From Phlyctochytrium arcticum (taxonomy: Eukaryota; Chytridiomycota; Chytridiomycetes; Chytridiales; Chytridiaceae), in NCBI GenBank assembly GCA_025602905.1, contig JAHLKI010000001.1, forward strand, positions 2,852,001-2,916,000: a stretch of 64,000 bases of DNA, given 5' to 3'. The notes under the pieces were generated by a model. The model was not told the DNA's origin. It searched no databases and saw only the letters and a list, made by a program, of their open reading frames with translations. Positions 48,569 through 59,470 of this stretch are shown here, piece by piece (position 1 is the first letter of the stretch; each line of letters starts with the position of its first letter). The position numbers and the translations under genes were made by a program.

Positions 48569-49120
48569 ATGGGCGGCCTTTTTTCGCGATTATTCTCAAG
48601 ACTTTGGGGCTCTAAAGAAGTCCGCATTCTCATTCTTGGCTTAGACGGTGCGGGAAAGACGACAATTTTATATCGGTTCCAGATAGGAGAGGTTGTTACG
48701 ACCATTCCAACAGTGGGATTCAACGTCGAAACTGTGACATATAAGAATATCAAATTCCAAGTATGGGATCTTGGGGGCCAAACATCAATCCGCCCGTATT
48801 GGAGATGCTACTACCAAAACACCGATGCCATTATATATGTGGTGGACTCGCAGGACCGAGACCGAGTAGGGACAAGTAAAGAAGAGTTGGTGGCCATGCT
48901 CGAGGAGGAGGAGCTTCGGGATGCCGCACTTTTGGTGTTGGCCAATAAGCAAGACATGGAAGGAGCCATGTCACACACAGAAGTATCTGAAGCGCTTGGA
49001 CTTACTAGCTTGCGAAATCGCACGTGGACAATTTACAAGTGTAGTGCGAAGACGGGGGATGGGCTTACAGATGCGCTGGACTGGCTTGTGAATACAGTGT
49101 CGGGTGGAGGAAAGAAGTAG
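48569..49120 (+). CDS. ARL1: ARL1 small GTPase
   Basis: Single exon, 183 aa. Arl1 recruits GRIP-domain golgins and other effectors to the trans-Golgi when GTP-bound. Gly2 is in the N-myristoylation context MGGLFS. G-box motifs are complete: GLDGAGKTT, the switch I Thr in [19 protein letters not shown] and the CSAK-type base contact. [20 protein letters not shown] is almost identical to ARL1 from animals and separates it from Arf1. The gene has no introns, unlike nearly all its neighbours. Confidence 0.97.
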   Translation: MGGLFSRLFSRLWGSKEVRILILGLDGAGKTTILYRFQIGEVVTTIPTVGFNVETVTYKNIKFQVWDLGGQTSIRPYWRCYYQNTDAIIYVVDSQDRDRVGTSKEELVAMLEEEELRDAALLVLANKQDMEGAMSHTEVSEALGLTSLRNRTWTIYKCSAKTGDGLTDALDWLVNTVSGGGKK

Positions 49121-49361
49121 AACATCTTTCTATGTATATACCAATAAAACTTCTGAGCCTTTGGTGAAAATATCGGTAGATTGTTACATCTGTGATGTGT
49201 ATGTCATTTATTCATTTGGCTGGATTTGGGTGTCCAGATTCAAAGGTCGAAATCCAACCTCCGCTCCATTGTCCTGTGATATCAGTTCTTTTACCGCACT
49301 ACTTGGCCCCTCCAGAAAACGACGGCAGAAGCGTGGCCCGGTATCCTTGCGCCCAGCGGTG

Positions 49362-52254
49362 ATGGGCTATGTTAAGTTTGCCCACTTGGACGAAGTCTAT
49401 CGGCGAGTCAAGTCAAATGCCTTGAAAGACGGAAACGCGGGAGCGTCGACGGTCCTCATTTTCGTGAGTCCTGACGCAGACGGCATATGTGCGCTCAAGA
49501 TACTGGTGGTGAGTTGCTGTCACCCTGTCTCTGGTGTTCTTTCTACGCTGTTGGCAGGAAAAAATGGCTAGATCTTGGTTTTCCGCAACTTTTCACTAAT
49601 TTCATATGCCATGACAGTATCTACTCAAGGCCGACTGTATTGCTCACAAGATCGTGCCGGTAGCAGGACCAAATGACCTGATTGATGCAAATGTTGATCA
49701 CGTTCAAAGCAATGAGGAGGTGCGGGAAGATACGAGTTTAAGATGGCCGTTTTAAGCTAACATTTCGTATTCAACAGCTACGAAGTGTCATCATGCTCAA
49801 CTGCGGAGGGGTCATAGACCTTCCTGAAGTGTTGAGCTTAACGGACGACATGATGGTGTACATTTGTGATTCACATCGACCATTAAGTTTACAAAGCTTG
49901 TTTGTGAACGACCAGGTTGGTGACGGCACTTCCCAAGAAGAGAGGTGTTTAAACTTACAACCAATGTAGGTCATGTTTTTGGACGATGGCGATATAGAAG
50001 AGCTGTCGGACCTACAAAAGGCGGTGGAGGAGTTAGAGGTACTATTTGCACTGTATAACTAAAAATGACCCAGCTTATGCCTTTTCAAGATGGCAGATTC
50101 GAGTAGTGAAGAGGAAGATTCTGAATCTGAGGATGATCAAGAAGGGGGGGATGCTGAAGATGATGACAAAGAGGGTGATGGCGAATCATCCGAGGGTGAG
50201 GATGGGGATGAAACGGAGAAGGTGCGATCATACGTATGACCCCCAATATCACGTGTGTGTGTTAAGTTCAATCAAACGGACAGCGTGGGAAAAAGGGCAA
50301 ACGAAAGCAGCAAGTAAAAGAAATTGTCGGCACACCCCCAATAAAGCGAGCTCGTGCATCCGATCGACGGAAACGACGGAAGCAGCAACAGCGGATGGTG
50401 GCGGAGTACTATGCTGAAGGAGCATACTTTGGCTTATCGGTGGCGGGACTATTATATACCATGGCTACACAGTTAGGACGGGCGTCCAATGACTTCTTGT
50501 GGTACGGCTTCCACATCCAACATCTTCTCATCGATGGGGAATTAATTGCTTGGTAGGCTTTCCATAATTGGTCTTTCAGACCAATATCTGCACGAGCGAA
50601 TTGATCACCGGCATTACTTGCGGCAAGTTATCATATACAAGGATGAAGTGGCGCGCTTCAACCTCAACTCCAATAACGGAACCAAAGAATCCGACGATGT
50701 AGACTCACTATTCGGCGATTCAATACCCAAATCACAATCCATCCACAGCATAGTCCGCAACGCGGATGACTGTGGGATACGATGTGACGATGAATTCCGT
50801 TTGATGTTATTACGACACTGGAATCTGTACGAATCCATGTACCACTCTGGATACGTTGCAACAAAGCTCGGTATATGGAAGGAAAAAGGGCGGCAAAGAT
50901 TAACAAATCTTCTTGTCAAAATGGGGTAAGTAGTCCGTCCATACACCACAACTGTGAACTGCTGGCTCTAGAGTCTTATCTGATTCAATAATCTTAGCCT
51001 TCCACATAAGGAATCGCAACAACGTTTCACCGAAATGAATATCACGTTTAAGCGATCATTGCGGGATAAGCTTTCCTCGGTCGCCCCCCGGTACAACATG
51101 TCAGAAATCATTTTCCCCTCCTTTTCCAAGACATACGGTTACAAAGGCACAGTATCCGCGCCCGACGTAGTCTACTCCATAACTGCTCTCCTGGACTGGG
51201 GCACAGAATGGATAAGTCGGCATAGCGTAACGGGGTATTCAGATGGTGCGGGGCCGGTTTCCTCTACCTTGGAACGTCCAGGGCAAGATCAAGATGATAG
51301 CGGGCGTATGGGGACGGGTGGGTTGGCCGGTGTTGGCGTTGGTACGCGAACTGGGATGGCAGCTATCGCTATGCGATCGGGGAAGCCTTTACAGACAGTG
51401 GAAGATAAGGGGCCCACAGCCGAGGATACTGCAGCATTGAGCGAGGAAGATCGGGAGCTGTTGAAGAAGGAGCAACAACGCTCATGGGTGCGAAACTTCT
51501 ATGTCGCGTATGATGCGCTAAACAGGCATGTTCTTATAGTGCTGATTACAACAGGAGGAAGTCGAGGCTGACTATTTTTCATTATTAACTGCAGCTTTGA
51601 CATTCTTCAACACGGCATCCAGCTTTCGATGAATTTCCAAAAAGTCCTTGTGCGAACTGGCGTCTCCATTCTCGAAAAGAAACTTACCCAGACACTACGC
51701 ACCTTTCAACTGACTGTGCTGACCGGGGAAGGGCTTGGTAGCGCGATTGATCGGACTGGAGCTCTGACGGACGAAAATGACTTTGCCCTGTTTGGGCGTA
51801 GTCCTGCGCATTTAGGACGGTTAGCCAAATTCCTCATGGATGCGTTCAGGGTTAGTAAAAGTCCCCACTCACAGCGCTTTGTATGTTTGATGATAATCTG
51901 AACGTCACTCGCAAATTTTCCAGGAATACCGGCAGAAGGACCTACCTCTCGTCATTGCCGCCCTGAATAATAAGACGGATGCTTATCTCGTACTTGGCAT
52001 CACGGGTACAACCAAAGGTGGCAGCGTGCGAAGAAAGTGAGTTCCGCGGGTCCTCGCCGGATCAATCTTCCCAAAATTTTCGCACTAACATGAGGACCAC
52101 CATTTTCAGCACATTTGGCCCAACCTTTCAACGCGCTGCAAAACGTGCCAATGCCCAAATCCGCTACGACAGTTTTGAAACATCGGTTGTTGAGGTCCCG
52201 AAGGAGGATCTGACAGAGTTTCTGGAAAATCTTCAATTGTACATGCAGCGATGA
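49362..52254 (+). CDS. CDC45: CDC45 replication-fork helicase subunit
   Basis: Eleven exons (49362-49508, 49618-49719, 49778-49915, 49970-50038, 50090-50221, 50284-50501, 50557-50925, 50998-51525, 51595-51850, 51924-52036, 52110-52254) give 738 aa. Cdc45 joins Mcm2-7 and GINS to form the CMG helicase that opens DNA at origins and forks. Family hallmarks: the DHH-like N-terminus VSPDADGICALKIL, VMLNCGG-type and CDSHRP motifs, an acidic Ser-rich insert (residues about 153-196), EYYAEGAYFGLSVAGLLYTM, NDFLWLSIIGLSDQYLHERI across an intron, and the C-terminal FGPTFQRAAKRANAQIRYDSF. Intron 8 (51526-51594) has a GC donor, the only one that keeps the frame. Convergent with Zwilch, 200 bp between stops. 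Confidence 0.95.
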
Positions 52255-52454
52255 CGAAATCTGTAGCTAGACAAACTTTGAATTTCTGTTCCAAAGTAAT
52301 CAATACCCCCTCCCACTCCCGGAGGCAGGTGATTATTGTAATGTAAATATGTAGGGTAATTTGGGGATGGAATGTATCTTTATCTAATTGATTGAAGCTG
52401 AAAGAAACTCTTTGAGGATGGTGATAAAGTATGTTGCGCACGGGGATGGGTATG

Positions 52455-55400
52455 CTATATAAAATGGCTTGTTCCATATGTCACTCGCCACCGGTTGCCG
52501 CAACTCGAAAGGCGTTGAGTGTAGTACTGGAGATTTTCAAGCATACCAGGTTGACCCAGGGCATCGGCTGAAAGTGAAAAGATTGAGAAAGGATTAACGC
52601 TGGACCGAAGACGTAGTTGCAAGTCGACCCTACCATCAAAGTTGAATGCGGCTCTATCGCCAATGAGCCCGTCATTACGGTCCAATTGGCACATAAACAC
52701 CGAGTCTTGAGGCTGTGAATCTTCGCCGCGGGACATGGTCGGGGGCCGAGACGGAGTTGCAAAGAGATTCCACAATGACGGTTCAAATCTACTCTCAAAA
52801 ATTAGATCGAGCTAAGGTATGATCTGCATTTGCGCCAAACGTACCCTGCAATCATGCTTGTCAGCCCTCTGCCCCCCTCATTCGAAAACCTGGGCAAACT
52901 CAATTTGTACGAAACAGCAGCTTCAGGGTCCATGGGATTCCCCAGTTGGTCGTGTTCGTCATCAGTCGGTTTCGTAGACGGGAAATACAAGTCCAAGGCA
53001 TCTTGCACTAGGGATCGAAGACCATCCAGGGGCATTTGCAGTATGTTTGATTTGACCAGGGACCAGAGTTCGACGACCCGGAGCAACTTTTGATGCCGTT
53101 CAACCTGGACTTTAAAAGGAAGCGTTGCGTCCAAGGAGGCGTCCTGAAAGTGGATTACTTGTCAGTCACGGAATTATGTGATAATCTTGCAAGGGGGACA
53201 AACCAATTGATCGTAAGAGGCCACGCCACCGGCTGTGCAAGAAAGGATGCGTGTAAGGAACTTTGGCATGGAGATTAACGCCATCCGTAAAGTTTACCTA
53301 TTAGGTGATGGAAGGAATCCCTTTTCAGTTTCCACAGCCCGATTTCGACCACCAGCTCCAGCGGTTGTTCTAGCCAGTATTCAAATGTTCGACTAATGGC
53401 CTCCTTTTGCTCGTCATAGTCCGGCGCGGTTTGCATCCTCGCAAGTCGATAACAATCCCGAATGATGCGCGCGAACCCCGTTTGATTGGCTTTGTTCACC
53501 TGCAGGATCCAATGTGTTGGAAGAAGGCTGGCGGAAGAAATTGAATTGCCATCATACCAAGGGTTGCAATCGCCCACTTTCGAGCTCTTCAATCACAGCA
53601 TTTATAACAATGACAATGTCGGCTACAGTCTCAACATGTTCTGCGCGCATATCAGAAACTGTATTGTAAGACTTGTAGCAAATTGAAGACTGACCTTTGA
53701 TGAAATTCCATAACCTCTCAGTAAAGTCAAGGTCGCGCCGCTCAGGTAGTGCAGTGGCTGCGTCCAAATCAAAAGTGTCATTTAAGTCAAAGGATACTGG
53801 CGGCGCGATCGTGAACCCCTCTTCTCTGATTTCTGTGTGCGCGTGTGAATCATGAACAAGTAGATGTCTGTCGTATCCATCCTCTACTCACCTTTTAGCC
53901 ACTCATCAACAAGGCTAGGTTCTAGCGTCGGTGCAGGTTGTGGTTCCGGGGTATCTTCCGCATCATTATCCATATTTTGGGCAACCGAATTCTGTCGCCG
54001 CATCTCATCCCAACGCGTTAGTTTTGTCAACTGCTGTCTGAGCGGGTTTGTGGGTAGGTGATTGTCGGGATCAAGAGATCCACAAACACTACGAACATTC
54101 TACGATCGATTACTGGCTTGAGCAAAGTAGTTTGCGGGAAAGAAGGGAACGTACCAATGAGATGTAGGCAGATGCTGGTGGATGTGATAACATCTGTGAT
54201 GTGCCTCTCCATGAGAAATCCATAGTTATGGCGCTTGCTTCATTTTGCGATGTGGACTGCCGGATGGAGGGTAAGTTACTTTCAATCAATCACATTATTG
54301 TGTATGCTAACCCGAAAAAGGCTTTCACTAAGAATCTCATAGCGGGACGCGACATGATATTCCAGATCCTGTTACGTGGTTTGGCCGTTAGATATGTTTC
54401 CCGTCGCTCAGGTGAACGCGCAATGCCATACGTACATTACCATTGGATCTCAATGACTCCAAGGCACGCTGAAGTATTGATTCAAGTGATGGTAGAGGAT
54501 CACAACCTTCTTCATCTTCCTTCGCAACCCATCCTGCATAATAGATTAGTAATCTCCTTGCTAGGATAGGGCAGAGAACTTGACAAAACTCACCGGGTTG
54601 TGGCATAACCTGATATATCACATGGTGTTTCTGTTTACTTCCGCAAACTTTTGATCCAAGGTACATTTTACCCAGAACATCGGCATCACAAGAAGGGTCT
54701 GCGACCAGTGCGACAAGAAGTGGCAATTCTTGATTTGAGGAAGCGGGGAGGGTATTGTACAATGACAACAACACTCTGTGAACAGCAAATGATTAAGAAC
54801 GACATTCATGGTGGGATCTTTGGATCCCGGCTGGTTACCTTGCAGAGTCAATGGGTAGGGCTAACATTAGCGACTGATGAGCCTCGTGTGAAGAGACTAC
54901 CCATTCAACGCTGGATTCTCCATCGCCTGGCTCATCCTGAGGCTCATTGCGGGAGCTGTAGCTATCGGGACATAGACATCGTAACGCCTCTCGGTGCTGC
55001 CGTCCAATGGCTCGTTGTTGCGAACCAATCAACTGATACCGAATCTGGATCCAATAGACGTAAGCGTTCAGAAGTAGGACGGCCATGTTTGGACTGTGGA
55101 CTGGAAGGTAGTTAGTTACCTGGTCATCGTCGGTTGTGGCATGGGGATAGGAAGATGGAGACTCGGCACGGGTCGCCAAGATAAATCGTTTTTGGCCGAA
55201 GCTGTCACGGAGCGCGTGCTTGACATTGGACTCGATGCACCACAAAAGAGCACCCCCAAACGGAACACCGACAAGTTCCTTTTGCGGTTTCTACTACAAG
55301 AGTTGGTTTCGTCCATAGGAATAAACAAACGCGGCATCAAGCCAAATATCTCACTTACGTCTTGGCGAGACACCGAATCAAATCCTGCATTAGCATCGGT

Positions 55401-55523
55401 GCTTTTGCGGCAGGTATCCCTCAGCGCTTGGAGCAGCAGGGTGGATGGGTCGTTGCCCAGGGCAGTATCCGAGGTCTCCTCGGAACGAAAGTGCTGATCG
55501 CCTTCAGGAGCTGCTCGCAGCAT
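52455..55523 (-). CDS. ZWILCH: Zwilch-like kinetochore (RZZ complex) protein
   Basis: Thirteen exons: 55523-55359, 55290-54839, 54775-54594, 54533-54436, 54368-54312, 54256-54155, 54099-53892, 53832-53695, 53622-53558, 53499-53298, 53232-53204, 53143-52845, 52788-52455; 776 aa. Zwilch forms the Rod-Zw10-Zwilch complex, which loads the spindle-checkpoint proteins Mad1-Mad2 and dynein on kinetochores. Alignable blocks, in the same order as in the animal protein: SQNEASAITMDFSW with the following LSHPPASAYISL (animal ASQTAIALDISW, IPPLSSTATLNI), DLDFTERLWNFIK, VINAVIEELESGRLQPL, LVVEIGLWKLKRDSFHHLI and VERHQKLLRVVELW. The N-terminal third is divergent and longer than in animals. Most introns are 50-70 nt. 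Exon 2 is open through a weak GTAACT site and was left unspliced there. Identity rests on block order, not on a search. Confidence 0.85.
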
Positions 55524-55767
55524 GATGAATCTCGCGTGTTATCTCGAATCTGTCGCTATGTGCACTCTGCGCTGGTCTCTGTGGTCTCCACTCTCTCTTC
55601 CTGGCTCGTCCTTTCGCTTCAATAACCCTCTCTTTGCCCTGGAATTCTGAGAAATTCTGACCACTGGGAGAGTCTGAGAGCAAAGTCATCAAACAACCTC
55701 CGACGCAACCCTAGCTTCCATTAACCTTGCGCGGCGCATATTTGAGGTTGCAGATTTCGGCAGATCG

Positions 55768-57350
55768 ATGCAGACTTGGATGCTTGAAGATGAGTACCCC
55801 CACCTCTCTACATGTTGTGCTGGTGTCTGACTTTTCCGTTTTCCTCAGAGCACCACCCAAGGAAGATACTCGCCAAGCTAGGCAAAGGAGGGTACTGCGA
55901 CCGCCCAGTCCTCATAATTCCGACTACCAGTTTAACCCCGAACGAGACGACTATGACGATGATTTGATGGGAGACGAGAGTCAGACTCCGCTCGCAAGAT
56001 TCTCGGCATCAGCAGCAGCACAATTGCCTATACTCATTATTAAGGCACCTTGGCACCTTGATGCACTCCTTTACCGAAAGCGCTCCTGAAAAGACGGAAG
56101 AATAGGAGGAGTTCCGATGCCGACATGGCGAAAACCGCCATGAAAACCCCACTCGCCTCCCCCACTACCGCCTCCATACGGTCTCCACTCTCGCCAAGGA
56201 AAAACAATCACCGCAAGGACTCGGCTTCCTTGCCCCCACTTCCGTCTCTGCACTTGCATTCAAGAGGTCAAGAACAACGATCGCGACCATCTGACCCATC
56301 CTGCTTCCCTCTGTTTCACGAGAAATCTCTGTTGATGAGGCCATCCATAGATTCCTTTGGACCACCACCGCCGCTAGGAAACTACCCTTTGAAGCCGCCA
56401 GCATCCTACGGATATCAAAGCTTTCCTGGTACGAATCACAACTCCAATTTCCACTACACAGTCCACAACAAGATCTACAACAAGCGAGGTACAACTTTGT
56501 GGAATCCCCAACCCAAAGTCATGCCTTTAGTCCTCAGGCTTTTCCAAACCACCCTAACTTTACCGGATCGTTTGACGGTCCCGCCACTCCACCACAGCAA
56601 CACTGGCCCTACCCTCCTCCAGAACCTTCCTCCTCATGGAGAGCTAGCCCGTCAGATCCATCCTGGCAGTACAGCACTGCCGTCCTTGATGCCTATAGTA
56701 GAAACGCTACCCTCGTACACATTCGACGACATGAATTCCTCATGGATGCCATCCCATCACCATCTCCGTTCCCGAATTTCGCTATGACTCAACCAGACGC
56801 CGCCTATCCATCGCTAGACATGGTTGGGACATCCCCTGCAATCTCATCAACACTCCCACCATCACCCCCAAGTAATGAAGACCAACTGATGCAACCGAAA
56901 TCAAAGCCGTCCCGTCAAATTGCCACATCAGAGTTCCCCGAATTCCCTAGCACCGCTGAAGCCATCCAAACTTACACTCCCGAATCCTTCTCCAAAACCG
57001 TTTTGTTCAAGCAATTCTCGACAAAAGAGAGTGCCCTCAATTACATCAAAGAAGAAGCGCAGCGATTCGGATTCACCGTCCTTGTCCGAACTTCTAAACC
57101 AAACTATGTCGTCCTCATCTGCAATTGTGGTCGGAGACTCAAGAAATTGCCCATGGAACGCCGTCGGAACCGTAAATTCAAAACGGCCATGACGGGCTGT
57201 GAGTGGCGGATTATCATGTTTCGGAGTTTGGAGGATTCGACAAAGAAAGAGCCGGGTACGCATGGCCAAGAGGGTTATTTTGAATTTCGTCTATCTTCGA
57301 AAATGGAACACAATCATCCGTTACCTGTTACGGCCGAATTAGCTGCCTGA
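55768..57350 (+). CDS. FAR1/WRKY-GCM1-type zinc-finger DNA-binding protein
   Basis: Four exons (55768-55793, 55849-55979, 56081-56428, 56485-57350) give 456 aa. The last ~130 residues form a FAR1-like domain of the WRKY-GCM1 superfamily: FSTKESALNYIKEEAQRFGF, CNCGRRLKK, TGCEWRI and the HNH of KMEHNHPLP, supplying Cys and His zinc ligands. The preceding 320 residues are disordered and Ser/Pro/Gln-rich, with basic patches (LLKRRKNRRSS). The domain is common in MULE transposases and in transcription factors derived from them; no transposase or SWIM domain is seen here, so this is probably a host regulator. Exon 2/3 and 3/4 junctions were chosen for frame and typical intron length; the acceptor at 56484 could instead be 56472. 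Confidence 0.75.
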
Positions 57351-58228
57351 TTTACATAGTGCTGGACATTCCCTTTGATTCCTTACCAGTTTTAATGTTT
57401 TCCATGGATCTTGATTTTCCCTGTAGAATAGTTTCGTCCGTAGAATAGCTTCTCCATCAGCTTTTACGTAGATAGTTTCTGTATCGTTAGTTTGTGTTTT
57501 TCAGTTTGGCCCCAAAACAAAGTTCTATGAGATTTATTTGTGAAATCATAACCTTTCCTATAGCAAAACAGACGAATAGCACCCGACAACATTTTACCCT
57601 CTCCCTAAACCAACGATGCTTTGTGAACTTGTGACAAATGAAAACCCAACCACCAGAAAAACCCCCCCAAAAAAAAGCCCGCACAAAAAAAAGTTGGACG
57701 ACTGCCCGAATTGAAAGAAAAAGAAAACCCAAAAAAAGTTACCCCCAACCTGAACGGAAAAAAAGGAGCAGAGCACCTTCTCAAAAAAGTAGAGAAAGTG
57801 ATGCGAAAGAAAAAAGAAAAAATCGAAAACGTCGAAAGGAAAAAAAAAACCGAAAGGAAATCCGCCTCCCAAGGTTGTCCATTGTCACATATCCAAAGCA
57901 TATCAGTTGTCCAGAAAAGATGCAATAGTCCCACGTGAAACACGCTCCATTTTGCTGATAGATGTATCGAAAGAAACAGCAATCGTCGCAAGGTAGGTTG
58001 TGACCCAAAGATTGAACATTCCCCAAGTCGTATTACGAAAAGAAACAAAAAAGAAATAGAAGCTTTGTTGAGAATCCATAGCTGCCGTGCATGCCTTGCT
58101 GATAACTATGCTGGTATCAAATAATATCCTGTCCCCTCATCGCCACACGGAAAAGAAGTCTGATAAATAGGCTCGAATCCAAGTGCAACAATGCCGCAAG
58201 GCCGATAGTTGTAATAAAGATGACAGTT
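57351..58228. other. Convergent intergenic region with A-rich tract
   Basis: 878 bp between the 3' ends of the FAR1-like gene and tropomyosin. Positions about 57640-57862 are extremely purine- and A-rich on the plus strand (many A7-A9 runs, few T), with a switch to ordinary composition on both sides. The T-rich minus strand gives Phe-rich open frames that are composition artefacts. No gene recognised. Confidence 0.6.
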
Positions 58229-59058
58229 TTACAAGTCCTCAAGACCCTTGAGCGTGGAATCCAGCTCCTGCTTAATAACTTGGTACTTTTGGGTCATTTC
58301 TTCCAATCGCTTTTCGTAGTCTGACTTTTCAGTGTCGAGCTGTTTTGCCTTGCGCTCGGCTTGTTCGACATTCAGCTCAAGACTTCGAGATCTGTTGAAC
58401 AGTTGATTAGCAATTTGCACAATGATCACAACAAACAGCAGGCTCATACTTTTCAGTTGCTTCTCGCAGGTCACGGCCTTTGTCCTCCAGCTGCTGTTCC
58501 AGCATTTGAACCTTGCGTTGGAGAGCCTCGGCTTGTGATTCCTCACGATCACCTTCAACCTTCCTCAGCTTGACCTAAAATTACGGAGATGACATGAATA
58601 AAAAGATGTTTTAGAGTAGCAACATAACGTGAACACACCTCCTCTACGCGCTTCTCGGTTCGGTCCAAGTTTTCTTGCAAAAGGGTAACCTTGTTGTTTA
58701 GGCTCTGAACCTCAGTCTCGCGTTTGGCGAGCTCTTCCTTGAGTTGACGGGCCTCGGTTTCGGCCTTTTCGGCGCGAGAGTGGTGAGTTTCCGATTCAAT
58801 ACGGAGCTTCTCCAATTTCTATAGGAGAGAAGAAAAATGGGCCAAAAAAAAGAATAAGTAAGGGGTCAGATCAAAAACATGCCCCAAAAGCAGAATGGAA
58901 GGTATTCGCCACACATCCGCCAATCTACGAGATCCCTGGTACATCGCAAGCATATATGACCTCCAGATGGCCCAGGATCCCCATAGATTTGCCCCGATCG
59001 AGTGTTCCGCCGTGTGAATCCAGTCTGTAGTCACACCAACCTCCTTAATCTTGTCCAT
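58229..59058 (-). CDS. TPM1: Tropomyosin
   Basis: Four exons (59058-59041, 58818-58639, 58574-58450, 58391-58229) give 161 aa, the usual length of fission-yeast-type tropomyosin (four actin-spanning pseudo-repeats). It is one uninterrupted coiled coil starting MDKIKEKLEKLRIESE and ending KQELDSTLKGLEDL. It stabilises formin-built actin cables and contractile-ring filaments and regulates myosin. The very short first exon (six codons) and following 222-nt intron are the notable gene features; the three other introns and most in the window are near 60 nt. The unspliced N-terminal reading would extend into a non-coiled sequence and end at the acceptor TAG. Confidence 0.96.
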
Positions 59059-59470
59059 CTCGAAAGTAGTTTTTTTGGGTTTTAGCGGGTTGGTTGATTC
59101 AAAGAGGTATGGGTTGGGGCCAGAGGTCAACTGCCGTAGGCTTTTTTTTGATGTTTTGAATATAGATAGCTGACCGAATCACAGACAGATGGGTCTGCAC
59201 AAAGGAGAAATCTCGAAAGTATTTCAGGCGACAATCGCAACGCTCTCAGCAGGCGGCGTATTTCGCGGCACAGTCATCGGAGACAACATTGGCTTCCATT
59301 TGTCGAAACGGGCCTAAATGGAAAATTGGATCTGAAGACTGAGCGCCGTGAGCGGAATTTTTCAAATGCTGCAAGATCGTTAGGAATTCCATCGCTGATT
59401 CGCTGGCAATCATGGGCAAATATCGATAATTATACTTTTGGGCAGCAGCGGAGCAGCATCAATCTACAAG
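59059..59470. other. Divergent intergenic region
   Basis: 412 bp between the tropomyosin start (-) and the PhyH gene (+). Contains overlapping short frames only. An additional upstream exon of the PhyH gene here cannot be excluded. Confidence 0.5.

Noticed and set aside
54027..54212. Alternative reading of Zwilch exon 6 in another frame (MERHITDVITS...)
   Set aside because: The chosen frame gives SQNEASAITMDFSW, which aligns with animal Zwilch and has typical intron signals on both sides.
52455..55245. Mediator subunit Med12 as identity of the 13-exon minus-strand gene
   Set aside because: Isolated phrases suggested it, but the ordered blocks match Zwilch and none of the Med12 core motifs are present.
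55116..55250. Intron at the GTAACT inside Zwilch exon 2
   Set aside because: Any acceptor that keeps phase would make an intron far too short; the frame is open through it.
57487..58048. Phe-rich minus-strand frames
   Set aside because: They are the complement of the A-rich tract and reflect base composition only.
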